From positions 21,028,801 to 21,092,800 of the forward strand of contig NC_133476.1 in the NCBI RefSeq assembly GCF_025370935.1: 64,000 bases of DNA. Reading direction: 5' to 3'. The notes beneath the pieces were generated by a model. It saw only the letters and a list, made by a program, of their open reading frames with translations. It made no database searches and was not told the DNA's origin. Made by a program: the position numbers and the translations under genes. This document shows, piece by piece, positions 10,930 to 20,560 of the stretch (the first letter of the stretch is position 1; every line of letters begins with the position of its first letter). Origin of the DNA: Choristoneura fumiferana (taxonomy: Eukaryota > Arthropoda > Insecta > Lepidoptera > Tortricidae).

Positions 10930-11130
10930 TTTTAGTTTATATATTTTTCTCTAGATGTCACTGTTACGCCCAGATGCATTTCTGAATCGCGGTATTGTTT
11001 GGTCGTGTCAAGAACTATAAGTAGTGATGTTATATAGAGTTGTGTTTGAGAATAAATTTTGTTTATACCTAGACGGAGTTGGTTCTTCCCCTCTCACGGC
11101 CTAGGTACTCTCTCGTACACCTTTCAACCA
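10930..11130 (+). repeat. Possible solo-LTR-like fragment
   Basis: TGTTACGCCCAGATGC, ACTATAAGTAG, GTTATATAGAGTTGTG, a polyadenylation-like GAATAAATTTTG and CTCACGGCCTAGGTACTCTC occur in an order reminiscent of an insect LTR. I cannot show a flanking duplication or the two termini, so this is a weak call. Confidence 0.3.
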
Positions 11131-12465
11131 AAACAGTAAAAAAATGCCCACTGTCTTCTTGATTTTATTACCCTACTCGATCGTTTAGGGTAGGGACAGT
11201 CATACTTGTGCAACAAACAATGTTGCCTTCATTCGAAATGAAAACTCGACTATCTCAGTTGAAAGCTCACAAAATAGCACCCCATTGCAAGATCTAGGAA
11301 TCCTAAACAAGTTGTGTGAAACGTCTACGTGGCTCCGCCTTTATTGCCAGCGGAAAAATAAAATTTATCGTGTTCCCGTAAACAAGTTTGAGACTTTGTG
11401 ATTATTTCACGGCTAATAAAAAAACTCTTTTGATTCGTACTTTGTCGTTTATGTTGATAAGTTAAATTGACGATTTTATCCGAATTCGCGTCGTAAAACG
11501 CGAGATATATTTACGAGTTTGATAGCTGTGATTTTTTTCTTGCATAAAACTCTAACACACTATTTTTTTGTGTAATTTATTGTATTTGTGTGTCTTCTGT
11601 ATTAGTGAATAAATGTCTTCTTTCTTTCATTGTTGGAAAACATACTTAAGCTATACCACAGGCTATACCAACTATTTATTTTAATAGCAGCTTTATCATT
11701 ATTATTTAGCGTGACAATGGTGAAAATCATCTCTGTACCTTTCCATCTGAGTCAGCCTTTGACAGAAACTACTAAAGCATATTTTTAAATACATACATAC
11801 AATTAATGTCATTTAATAAAAATAAAACAAATTGGAAGAAATTTGTACTCTTATTTGTAATCTTCATTTTATCTTGCGGATGCTTATAAACATAAAATGA
11901 TAATTTGAAAGCAGAGTTTGAAAGCAAAGGCATGAAACAGTAAATTGATTTGTATTGAACATTAGAAAAAACAAGACATTTTCAACAGAATGCAGAAACA
12001 GTCGCTTTTTCATTAATGTTAACTACCTGAGATAGTCTTGAAGCGCAATCCTTTCACTGATTAATATAGCAAGAAAATTTCTGCTCTAAAAAACAAACTC
12101 GAATTGACGGAAGCTTTGGCTCGCAGCCAGGTCTCTTAGGGAGTGCGCTTTTGTCGGCCTACCCGCAGAATGCTTAGCGCGCGGAACCTTGAGCGCTTGC
12201 GGCAATCTCTAGTTTTCTCGAATGTTCTAGGACAAAAACTACCCATAACTAAGCTGCTTTACATGCCCATAACGTGTGGATGTGTGTTACTGGGGAGAAA
12301 TAGTGTGAAAGACTACGAAGTTCAATAGTGCTGTAGTGGACTTGATTTTTATCACTAGTTTTAGCTACTTTTTAGTACAGATTTATATGGCGAATTCACT
12401 TAATTGATCTGACATTTTTCTGTATAGCTTAGCTTTCTTGTTAGTTTAAATTTTAATTGAAAATT
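11131..12465. other. No gene recognised
   Basis: The stretch holds AT-rich DNA. One 61-codon frame at 12143-12328 has no recognisable motif. No repeat is identified. Confidence 0.4.
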
Positions 12466-12670
12466 TATTAAGAAATCTGCAAAGTTATTTTCAAAGAAGA
12501 AAATGTCTTTTTTTCGCTAAAATTTAGACTAAAATTAAGTTAGTCTAAATTTTATAAAGGAATCTGCGAAGTTATTTTCAAATAAGTAAATGACTGTCTT
12601 TTTCGCTAAAATTTGTTAAGGAATCTGCAAAGTTATTTAGAGTAAAATAAAGTTAGTCTAAAATTTAGCG
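12466..12670 (+). repeat. Diverged local tandem repeat (three units)
   Basis: The motif AATCTGCAAAGTTATTT appears three times (about 12473, 12561 and 12624). The first two are followed by TCAAA-A-AAATG then TCTTTTTTCGCTAAAATTT. A TTAGACTAAAATTAAGTTAG palindrome joins units 1 and 2, and its partner GTTAGTCTAAAATTTAGCG closes the array. Confidence 0.7.
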
Positions 12671-12709
12671 AGACTATACCGATCATCACGTCATAAGTCT
12701 TAAGCATAG

Positions 12710-12790
12710 ACATCATCATCTACGGTCTATTGTCGTCACATTGCTGGCTACAGGCCTCCTCTCAGAATAAGAGGCGTTGGGTTTGCTGGT
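12710..12790 (-). mobile_element. RTE tail (minus)
   Basis: Read on the minus strand, CTTATTCTGAGAGGAGGCCT is followed by GTAGCCAGCAATGTGACG and a short GATGATGAT run. It is a 5'-truncated RTE 3' end. Confidence 0.7.
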
Positions 12791-13269
12791 TCATACATTG
12801 AGTAAAAAATGAGATTTTTTTTTGTATAACTAGACTTGTTATTTTAGGAAGGCAATCAGCACCCACCATTCTTTACACACGCATTTTTTATTCCCATGTC
12901 AGTGCTTCAACAAAAGCGGATGTTGACGACAAACTAAATCCATCATTCCTTATTATTGGAATCACTGACAAACAAACGAATACATCTACATATAGCTGAA
13001 TAATTTGAGTACGAGTACCTACTTTCTGTGTCATTCAGCTGTCTTCTGATAGAGCTCACTGGGTATGACTAATATCGGTCGATGGTGGTCCGTGAGTGAA
13101 TCAATTTCACATTTCGTGCGCTCCATTGGCATCGTCTAATGGATATTATATTTTGCAGAGTTCGTTTGACACACATGAGCAATGTATAGTCAGAGGAATA
13201 TATTACGTTGCCAACCTTTACTCGCTTTCTCTGGCGGGAACGAATTAAGAACGAAGTACGAATTATCAT
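12791..13269. other. No gene recognised
   Basis: A 71-codon minus-strand frame (13069-13284) overlaps the neighbouring MITE and is not credible as a gene. Confidence 0.4.
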
Positions 13270-13391
13270 AATGAGGGTTTTCACAGAGGCGAAATATCGC
13301 TAGATGGCGTTAGTGTCGTGAAGTCCGTTTGACGTTTGACGTTTGCTCGTGATTGGTTAAATACCTATATGAGCCAGTGAAAACCCTCATT
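13270..13391. mobile_element. 122-bp MITE, AATGAGGGTTTTCAC ends
   Basis: Exact 15-bp terminal inverted repeats lie at 13270-13284 and 13377-13391. Inside the left end, GGCGAAATATCGCTAGATGG then CGTTAGTGTCGTGA is shared with the larger element at 56296-56464. The right inner arm has been lost here, making this an internally deleted copy. Confidence 0.85.
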
Positions 13392-13407
13392 GAACTGAAA
13401 TATCGGG

Positions 13408-13462
13408 ATTTTCTCATTCTGAGAGACCGCCCCGCCGTGGGACATTATATAGGCCGAGATGA
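13408..13462 (+). mobile_element. RTE tail, degenerate
   Basis: ATTCTGAGAGACCGCCCCGC, then GTGGGACATTATATAGGCCG, then AGATGATGAT, matches the standard tail with several changes. Confidence 0.65.
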
Positions 13463-13638
13463 TGATCGAAGTATTAAGTTTCTATAGGGATTCCCAAAAT
13501 CGTGATTTTGCTAAAGTAGTGACACAAAGAACATTCGTGACAAATTCCATATCTATGATGTACAGTCAACCAATTTGATTTCTAGGCCACCATGGAACGT
13601 TACCAAAGTAATTAATTTTATTTGCCTAAAAGTATAAT

Positions 13639-13703
13639 CCAAGCCCTCTTGTTCTGAGAGGAGGCCTGTGCCCAGCAGTGGGACGTATATAGGCTGGGGG
13701 ATG
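13639..13703 (+). mobile_element. 65-bp RTE tail insertion with 11-bp target-site duplication
   Basis: The insert contains TTCTGAGAGGAGGCCTGTGC, CCAGCAGTGGGACGTATATA and GGCTGGGGGATG. Exact duplicates AAAAGTATAAT at 13628-13638 and 13704-13714 flank it. It is a very short, 5'-truncated RTE copy with a clean integration signature. Confidence 0.85.
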
Positions 13704-13997
13704 AAAAGTATAATGTTTATCAAATATCGTAAAAAAAAATCACGACGGTTCAGTCATGGCCTATGAATCAAATCGGTTTACTGTACATAGCTAGCAACAT
13801 AAAGTTACGGAAACTTTGGCAATCAATGTAAATGCATAATTATAGGTTTGTGAAATTGTCCTATTCTAAAATAAACTAACTGCGTCTGCGTACACTTGCA
13901 TCAGTTATAAGAACCGAAACAATGTATCTAGACTCAATAGTTACTTACATCTATTTAATCTGAGTGTTGTTTTGCCTATTCACAATTGCATATTATT

Positions 13998-14105
13998 AAC
14001 AATACAATTCAATGACTCTTTATTGTACACCACATAAAAACATACGCAGAAAAACAAGTAGTTAAATGGAGAAGACATGTAAGCCATAAAAGGCCGTATA
14101 TTTTT
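13998..14105 (+). repeat. Fragment of the GACTCTTTATTGTACACCA repeat
   Basis: ACAATACAATTCAATGACTC followed by TTTATTGTACACCACATAAA matches the left part of the repeat at 20254-20560. Confidence 0.6.
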
Positions 14106-14109
14106 AGAG

Positions 14110-14352
14110 CGATCTTTTCGAGGCAACCTTTTGTAACAGAAAAAAAATATCGAAAATACAAACTGAAACACAGATGCACAGAAAAACCAGAAAAATAGAC
14201 CAGCGCTGGGAATCGAACCCAGGTCCTCGGCATTCCGTGCCACGTGCTATACCGCTAAACCACCACTGGACAGGGGTACAGACACGAATTTCTCCTATGC
14301 ACCACATATCTCAGCTTGTTTATTTCTTATTTAGTCACTTAAGCAGCGACCC
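14110..14352 (-). mobile_element. tRNA-headed SINE (minus), CCAGTGGTGG family
   Basis: The minus strand of 14200-14269 carries the same tRNA-like head as 1568-1637, with A-box GTTTAGCGGTATAGCACG and B-box GGTTCGATTCCC. Upstream (minus sense) it shares AAGCTGAGATATGTGGTGCA and GCTTAAGTGACTAAATAAG with 1490-1550. Downstream it shares TCTGTGCATCTGTGTTTCAG. Minus-strand frames here are fortuitous. Confidence 0.75.
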
Positions 14353-14376
14353 TAGCCCCTGGGTCCCCCCTGGCCC

Positions 14377-14530
14377 TAGTTCCTAGGTTCAATTCCCAGC
14401 GCTGGTCTATTTTTCTAGGTTTTCTATGCATCTATGTTTCAATTTGTATTTTCGATATGGGTTTTTCGGGATAACCGTAAAAGTAACAAAATTTGGAGTT
14501 GAAATAAAACCAATCTTAGAAAGAAATTAA
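14377..14530 (+). mobile_element. Partial SINE copy (plus), opposed to the preceding copy
   Basis: It begins inside the B-box (GGTTCAATTCCCAGCGCTGG) and continues TATGCATCTATGTTTCAATT, then TTTCGATATGGGTTTTTCGG. It is inverted relative to 14110-14352, so the pair could form a long hairpin. Confidence 0.65.
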
Positions 14531-15063
14531 GCAATGGACTTCAACAGACGACGTCATTTAAAACATTTATTAGTCAAAACAAGTTGTACATGTGTGACAG
14601 CGATATAACATCTGAATAAATCATATTCATTCCCTTTCTCTCTCACAGTCTATCCATCGTACCGCCTTATTTTAAGACATATTTTCCAACATCAAAACAT
14701 AACAATGCATCCCCGTTCACTTTTTATGAATTCATTAAGTATATGGATGTGACACGTTGTGCTCAAATGAATCTCTTTTGACGGAAAGTGTCGTTAATTT
14801 ACGCATGATTTTACAGCCCCTATTTCGTACGGGTTTTGTCGTAACCAAGGGAGTTGTCAGCAAATTTTATGACCGGTATCTGAAAGATAAGACATCTTAT
14901 AGAAAACAAGCGCTTTTGTAGCTATGTTGTTGGCAGGATCGGTTGATAAAGGTTTCAGTTGGACTTGTTCAATGCTTGTTCAGTAGACAATCGACTTTCG
15001 GCGCTGTTTTGTAACAAGTAATTGATTTTTTGGGTAAGAGGATAGCTGATGTTCATATTTCAA
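14531..15063. other. No gene recognised
   Basis: AT-rich sequence without a supported coding region or recognised repeat. Confidence 0.4.
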
Positions 15064-15140
15064 AATGAGTGGGGGATGCCTACAACAGTAGATGTTCTAC
15101 GGCTGATATGGTGATGGTGATGATGATGATGATAATGTTA
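15064..15140 (+). mobile_element. RTE tail, degenerate
   Basis: GTGGGGGATGCCTACAACAG, then TAGATGTTCTACGGCTGATA and a GATGATGATGAT run. The order matches an RTE 3' end with substitutions. Confidence 0.65.
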
Positions 15141-15383
15141 TATCAAAGTTTTTTATCAGTTCTCTGTTTATTGCGTGTTCTGTCGCAATTTATAAATCTG
15201 CAGAAATCAGACTTCTAAGTCGAAGCAATTAAAAGATACAGTAATTAAAAAAAAAGATGTTTCCACAAAAATTACCGTAAACGATAAACCTACGAGTACA
15301 TATAGATACTGGGTGCTTCAGGGTGCCCTAAAAACTTGAAATTCTATATTAAGGTAGCTCTAAGAATAGCAGTTGATACTAAA

Positions 15384-15472
15384 TGTAGAGTCGGTGCCCT
15401 AACATAAGTATCCACTTTTCTATACAACTAGTATGAAAAAGTGGATACATAAGTTAGGGAACCGACTTTACA
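15384..15472. repeat. 89-bp palindromic element
   Basis: TGTAGAGTCGGTGCCCTAAC then ATAAGTATCCACTTTTC is mirrored by GAAAAAGTGGATACATAAG then TTAGGGAACCGACTTTACA. The loop is about 15 nt. It is probably a tiny foldback MITE, but a single copy in the window prevents proof. Confidence 0.75.
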
Positions 15473-15744
15473 ATAAAATCACCTATTGTTTTCTTTTTAT
15501 TAACCAACTTCAAATAAAGGAGGAGGTTCTCAATTCGACTGGATGTTTATTTATTGTGTGTTTATAACGCGATAATTCCGGCGATTGTGCCCCGATTTTC
15601 AAAATTCTTTTGTACCTACATGTTTGTTTACCGTATCTAACGCTTACTGTTGTAGTTATGGCTTACGGTTATGGTGTTCAATAAAAAGCTATATTTTTAT
15701 TTTATTGCAAGTTATTTATATTTTGAAGCGCTGCTACCGGTGTA

Positions 15745-15858
15745 AAAAAGTGACTTTAAAAGAGCCTTTTGCGGCCTACTTGCAGAATTAACGTTTTTGA
15801 TTTCTGAAGATCCCTAAGTTGTATCGCTCCGGGAACACTGTCCCAGGAAGCTGGTTCC
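15745..15858 (+). repeat. Fragments of two dispersed repeats
   Basis: AAAAGAGCCTTTTGCGGCCT is shared with 20500-20525 (AAAAGAGCCATTTGCGGCCT). GATCCCTAAGTTGTATCG followed by a CCGGGAACACTGTCCCAGG hairpin continues the repeat type seen at 2980-3000. Confidence 0.5.
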
Positions 15859-15859
15859 A

Positions 15860-16030
15860 TACCCGCGGGAACTATGCAATTTCCGGATAAAAACTATCCT
15901 ATGTCCTTTCCCGGGACTCAAATTATCTGTATACCAAATTTCATCTTAATCAGTTCACTGGTTTAGACGTGATTAGGTAACAAACAAACAGACTTACAAA
16001 CTTTTGCATTTATAATTATAGTGGGAATAG
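15860..16030 (+). repeat. Dispersed repeat, CCGCGGGAACTATG family
   Basis: CCGCGGGAACTATGCAATTT, AAAACTATCCTATGTCC, GGGACTCAAATTATCTGTAT, ACCAAATTTCATCTTAATCA and GTTTAGACGTGATTAGGTAA recur in this order at 43675-43885 and in part at 57690-57800. It ends GCATTTATAATTATAGTGGG. It is non-coding and its class is unknown. Confidence 0.7.
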
Positions 16031-16430
16031 TCACTTACTTTACACCCAAACGATGTTCTCCCAATCGCTAGTGAAAATAATGCGGTTAGAACTTCAAACA
16101 CGTCATCAGCCTCAAACAGATAACCAGCATAGAAACGCCAGCATTTCAATAACATCAGCGTTACGGGGTGCCGGGGTTTCAATCCGAGTTGACAAAAGTA
16201 GGAGTTGGAGGCGCGCCAGGTTCTGAGTGAGCCTTTTGTGTCGCTGCAATCACGGAACCGAGTTAAAATGTGGGTTGTATGTGTGCTTTGATGAGCGGAC
16301 AAACGTTGAGGTGGCGCGGCTAGACGGGCTGCCGATGTGTTAAGATTAGTGATGAGTCAGATACGTATCTGCGGATATCTGTGAGCAAAAAACGGCCAAG
16401 AGCGAATTGGTCTCTAGCATTGATGCTTTT
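16031..16430. other. No gene recognised
   Basis: The 102-codon minus-strand frame at 15994-16302 overlaps a known repeat end and has no recognisable domain. Confidence 0.4.
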
Positions 16431-16449
16431 GTACTTTGTAGGTATATCC

Positions 16450-16960
16450 GATCGAAATTATGACGCCATTTCATGATATATGCCTAAATTTGGCCAGGCG
16501 TATCACGATGTGCGTGAGAAACAATACGGCAGATCGATTAGAGCAACGCATTCGTCGATATTCCTAGCTCTATACCGGACAAATCGTGATATGCCGAAAA
16601 AAAGAATAATTTAGGTACCACGAGCGAAGCATCCTCGCTGAGTATGAATAGTATCAATTATTATTAGTATTATTAGTGTGTGGTTAGTATGAAATTATGT
16701 CTACAACGCAATCTTGCACGAGCCGAGCGAGCGAAGCGAGCATGCCGCGACAGCGGCCGGCGAAGTGCCAGAACCGATATGGCGGCGTTTCATGATATGC
16801 CTAGGAATTTCATGATCTGGCTAAACCGTCACTAGGCAAATCGTTAAACGGTGAGTTTTGAACGAAATGGCGGATGTCCCTTAGCCAATTCATGAAATGG
16901 CGCCATATTACGATATGCCTACGAATTTCGTGATCTGGCGGACTTTACGATCAGCCGCCG
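16450..16960. repeat. Repeat with TTTCATGATATGCCT motifs and a CpG-rich core
   Basis: Degenerate motifs recur in both orientations: CGCCATTTCATGATATATGC, GCGTTTCATGATATGCCTAG followed by GAATTTCATGATCTGGC, TTCATGAAATGGCGCCAT, and TACGATATGCCTACGAATTT followed by CGTGATCTGGCGG. The element looks like an imperfect foldback repeat. Its centre holds the CpG-rich module at 16709-16772. Confidence 0.6.
16709..16772 (-). repeat. CpG-rich module shared with 45757-45830
   Basis: Read on the minus strand, CACTTCGCCGGCCGCTGTCG, CGGCATGCTCGCTTCGCTCG and CTCGGCTCGTGCA align with the plus-strand module at 45757-45830 with only a few changes, despite unrelated AT-rich flanks. Confidence 0.75.
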
Positions 16961-17056
16961 ACACATCTATGAATGTTTCATTGGAGATTACCACACAAAC
17001 AGGCAGACATAAAAAAGTAAATTTTTCAGACACTTCTTATTGATTGTGCCTTATGT

Positions 17057-17205
17057 TCGAAAGCCACAATGAATGACAACTCGCCACTTGCATACATTGG
17101 TTGTCCGCAACTATCGCGATATCATCAGTTCACTTAGTGGGAGGCCTGCCAACGCTCCGTCTTCCGGTTCGTTGTCGCCATTCGAGGACTTTAATCGCCC
17201 AACGG
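17057..17205 (-). pseudogene. RTE-like C-terminal coding remnant (minus)
   Basis: The minus strand of 17110-17200 translates to VLEWRQRTGRRSVGRPPTK, a stop, then TDDIA. This matches the C-terminal segment of the better preserved copy at 26084-26407 (VLEWRPRTGRRAVGRPPTRW). The remainder toward 17057 is decayed. The fragment is 5'-truncated and non-functional. Confidence 0.75.
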
Positions 17206-17615
17206 CTCTTTGAGCGTCGAGAGTTCATAGGTATACTTATTAATAATTATTATAAACCCCCTTTTAATGCAGTAGATTAGTAAGACTGACATTGTATCAA
17301 CCCCAAACTGGTATTACGCTTGTAACTATAACGGGTATTACGCTACTTCAAAATGAAGGTTCCGTCTTAACTTAATAAGCCACTTGATTGTAATCCCGGG
17401 AGAGCCGATCCTTCGGTCAGCGGTTGGTCTTGCTGCACGTTATGCACATAATTATAGTAGCCGTTATATGTACATATACCTAGCTGTAGTAGCTATAAGT
17501 ATAACTAATGGTACATTATTGTAGAGGCCGGGAAGTAGGGACACAAACTTTATTTTTTTGCCGTGTTTTGCTAATGTCTAATGAATGTTGTATATTTAGA
17601 ATGGTACCCAACCCG
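17206..17615. other. No gene recognised
   Basis: Unassigned AT-rich DNA. Confidence 0.35.
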
Positions 17616-17957
17616 TTTTTAGGGTTCCGGAGCCAAAATGGCAAAAACAGTACCCTTATAGTTTCGCCATATCTGTCTGTCTGTCTGTCTGTCCGTCCGC
17701 CGCTTTGCTCAGGGACTATCAATGCTAGAAAGCTGTAATTTTGCACGGATATATATGTAAACTATGCCGACAAAATGGTACAATTAAAAATTAAAAAAAA
17801 AATGTTTTTAGCGTACCTCCCATGGACGTTAAGTGGGGGTGATTTTTTTTCTCATCTAACCCTATAGTGTAGGGTATCGCTAAATAGGTATTTTAAAACC
17901 ATTAGGGGTTTGCTAAGACGATTTTTCGATTCAGTGATTTGTTTGCGAAATATACAA
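17616..17957 (+). repeat. Dispersed GGGTTCCGGAGCC repeat, 5' part
   Basis: TTTTAGGGTTCCGGAGCCAA, a CTGTCTGTCTGTCTGTCCGT tract, GGACTATCAATGCTAGAAAG and TATGCCGACAAAATGGTACA occur in the order seen at 50828-51431 and 58656-59206. The repeat is interrupted at a poly-T by the retroposon at 17951-18235 and resumes at about 18236-18300 (CGCGAGTCCGATTCGCTCTT). Frames on both strands are fortuitous. Confidence 0.75.
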
Positions 17958-18235
17958 CTTTTTTTTTTATTCGACTGGATGGCAAACGAGCAAATGGGTC
18001 CCCTGATGGTAAGAGATCACCACCGCCCATAAACATCTGCAACACCAGGGGTATTGCAGACGCGTTGCCAACCTAGAGGTCTAAGATGGGATACCTCACG
18101 TGCCAGTAATTTCACCGGCTGTCTCACTCTCCACGCCGAAACACAACAGTGCGAGCACTGCTGCTTCACGGCAGGATTAGCGAGCAAGATGGTGGTAGCA
18201 ATCCGGGCGGACCTTGCACAAGGTCCTACCACCTG
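17951..18235 (-). mobile_element. Nested retroposon 3' end with poly-A (minus sense)
   Basis: On the minus strand this runs from TGGTAGGACCTTGTGCAAGG through GCTACCACCATCTTGCTCGC, CAGTGCTCGCACTGTTGTG, GTATCCCATCTTAGACCTCT and GGTTGGCAACGCGTCTGC to a CATCCAGTCGAATAAAA poly-A end. The host repeat is split at AACTT / AAACTTT, a plausible short duplication. A plus-sense copy is at 40930-41085. Confidence 0.75.
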
Positions 18236-18300
18236 TAAAAACTTTAAAGTGCAAACCCTTCGTGCGCGAGTCCGATTCGCTCTTGCCCGGTTTTTTCATA
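18236..18300 (+). repeat. 3' end of the interrupted GGGTTCCG repeat
   Basis: CTTTAAAGTGCAAACCC then GTGCGCGAGTCCGATTCGCT then CTTGCCCGGTTTTTTC is the characteristic terminal segment of this repeat group, also seen at 53830-53868 and, inverted, at 19963-20000. Confidence 0.7.
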
Positions 18301-18575
18301 TTGTCACGTAGTTACTTATCTATTCTTCTCTCTTGTTTATGGATGGATGGATCGTAAGATTCATAGTCGTATGAACGGATGATTGAAACGGAATTGGCGA
18401 TAAGCCAGTGATCCAGCATGAATACGAGAAAGTTTTGAAAGAGTTATCGGGCGATATTATGTAGGATGTCTTAATAATCAGCTATAATATATTGCAGAAT
18501 GAAGTACCTATTGAAGTTAGACAAGACTTGTAAAGAAAACGAATAAAATATACGACCCCTTTATTTATTCTTCTT
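18301..18575. other. No gene recognised
   Basis: Unassigned sequence containing GGATGGATGGATCG, a short microsatellite. Confidence 0.35.
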
Positions 18576-18926
18576 ATACCGGGTGTGGCCTGTAATACGA
18601 GCAAAAAATTAAAACATAGATCGTCCTCGTCAAACTAAACAACATTAGTTTAGCGACTTTTATAAATAATGGTGTCTTTGAATTTTCCTTTTTTCATACA
18701 AATTAAATACTGCTATAATGTACGCCATCCCAGAACACAACTGACGTCGCCTGTCACGCTACAAATGTCAAGCATTTTGCTTTACATGGCTTTTTCGAAT
18801 AAACTTAAGTGTAATATAAATATAAAAGACTAATTATTTTTAATAGTCGCTGAGCTAATGTTGTTCAGTTTGACGAGTATAATCTATGTTTTAATTTGTT
18901 GCCCATATTATAGGCCACACCTGATA
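18576..18926. mobile_element. 350-bp MITE with about 100-bp inverted arms
   Basis: The left arm (ATACCGGGTGTGGCCTGTAA, AATTAAAACATAGATCGTCC, TCGTCAAACTAAACAACATT, AGTTTAGCGACT) is mirrored by the right arm (AGTCGCTGAGCTAATGTTGT, TCAGTTTGACGAGTATAATC, TATGTTTTAATTTGTTGCCC, TAGGCCACACCTGATAT). There is no coding capacity. The flanks do not show an obvious duplication by eye. Confidence 0.85.
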
Positions 18927-18937
18927 TTAAAATGTGA

Positions 18938-19002
18938 AAGTTTGTGTGTGTGTGCGTGCGTGCGTGCTTGCGTGCGTGCGTGCGTGCGTGTGTGTGTGTG
19001 TA
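18938..19002. repeat. (TG)n/(TGCG)n microsatellite
   Basis: A run of GTGTGTGTGTGCGTGCGTGC and related units covers about 65 bp. It alternates purine and pyrimidine throughout, a composition able to adopt left-handed DNA. Confidence 0.9.
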
Positions 19003-19199
19003 TGGTGTGTGAAATTGCAACTTTTTTACACTAACGGCTGAACGGAAATGGATGAGACATGGTAATGGCATGGTATGCAAATGGCTGTCTGTGGGGATCG
19101 CTCCTGAACGACAAGATCGCATAATTATCTACCATGCTTTTTATGTTTTTTCTAATTAATTTACAGTAGTACTGATGTATATGTATACCACATTATAAA

Positions 19200-19460
19200 A
19201 AAAGATCTTGTAACCCTATAACCTAACCAGCAAAAAGTTGGAAAACTTCCGACTTTGTCACTTCAAAGTACATTATCTCAAAAACAGCTAAACCGATTTT
19301 GATGAAACATGTCTAAAAACCATCGCTAAAAAACCTGATTTCAAATAAAAAACCGCATTCAAATCGGTCCACCCGCTTAAGAGCTACGGTGCCACAGACA
19401 GACACACATACACACATAGCGGTCAAACTCATAACACCCCTCTTTTTGCGTCGGGGGTTA
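19200..19460 (+). repeat. Dispersed repeat ending GCGTCGGGGGTTAAAAA
   Basis: AAGTTGGAAAACTTCCGACT, TCTCAAAAACAGCTAAACCG, GCTACGGTGCCACAGACAGA and CATAACACCCCTCTTTTTGC occur in the order seen at 56575-56815 and, in part, 54285-54400. It is an abundant-looking non-coding repeat of unknown class. Confidence 0.7.
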
Positions 19461-19962
19461 AAAAAAAGAAATACTAAAAACGGGGCCAGAGTTGAGACTT
19501 TCTTATATCTTGATACAACTGGGTTAACGGTTAACTACACTTCAAACTGCATACGTTCACAGAAAAAGCACTAAATGTTTAAATAAGAAACGTCAAACCG
19601 CACAACAAAAAACATCAAAAACTTCTAAAAACCATTTATCCTAACAGCCCAACAAAACTTAAACGTCGCTTTCTAACCATAAAAGCGGTACTAAAGATTC
19701 TATAGCACTCAGTTTATTAAGACTTTTCACACGGGCACACCCCGGTCGTAGTGACATTAAAATAGAGAATAACACAGTCGTAAACTGGAGCTTAGCGTTG
19801 CACAAAAACTACTAAACGCTGAGCTGTGCCAGCTCTTTACCTCTCAAGTATCGCATTAAGATATGCTGAAAATACAAGCACGCGGGTTGATGCTGCAGGC
19901 GACGCGTAAATCGTTGTATAATATAATTTAAAACAAAAGTTTATTTTTAAATAAAAAAACCG
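19461..19962. other. No gene recognised
   Basis: A-rich sequence with short unsupported frames only. Confidence 0.35.
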
Positions 19963-20070
19963 GCTAAGTGCGAGTCGGACTTACGCACGAAGGGTTCCGT
20001 ACCATTATCTACCTCTACAACATTAGATATTAGCAAAAAACGGCAAAAAACACGTTTGTTGTATAGGAGC
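19963..20070 (-). repeat. GGGTTCCGT repeat terminus (minus)
   Basis: AAAAAAACCGGCTAAGTGCG then AGTCGGACTTACGCACGAAG then GGTTCCGTACCATTATCTAC is the inverted terminal segment of the group seen at 53830-53868. Confidence 0.65.
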
Positions 20071-20253
20071 CCCCCTTATACATTTATTTTATTTTAATTA
20101 TTTACTTTAGTGATTATACTACTAAATATACTCTGAGATGTTTAGAGTAAGGTAATTAAAACCAAAATACCCCTATATACATACATTCCTATAAATATGA
20201 GACACGTAGTTCATGTAGTTTTACAATTTTTATTTTCTTATACACTTTTTTTG

Positions 20254-20560
20254 GTACAATACAATACAATACAATACAATACAAAGACTCTTTATTGTAC
20301 ACCAGACATAGTAAGCGATACAGAAAACAAATTATTAAAATTACAAGGTGAGCAATAGGCGGCCTTATCGCTTAAGAGCGACCTAGTTTTATTATTTAAA
20401 ATAATTGTACTGGTTTTTGTTTTAAAAGAAATTACTTTCTGCCAAGTTTCTTGCGGTGCATTCTTCTTGGCATTGCAGTCTTTCCTAAAACGCTGGTATA
20501 TAAAAGAGCCATTTGCGGCCTACCTAGAGGATAAAAGTTTTGATTTTAATTTTGTGACTT
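20254..20560 (+). repeat. Dispersed repeat with (ACAAT)n head
   Basis: Six or so ACAAT units (20254-20283) precede GACTCTTTATTGTACACCAG. A block with GCCAAGTTTCTTGCGGTGCA and AAAAGAGCCATTTGCGGCCT follows. Relatives lie at 9945-10050 (-), 13998-14105 and 15745-15790. It looks like a retroposon 3' end, but no coding remnant is visible. Confidence 0.65.
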
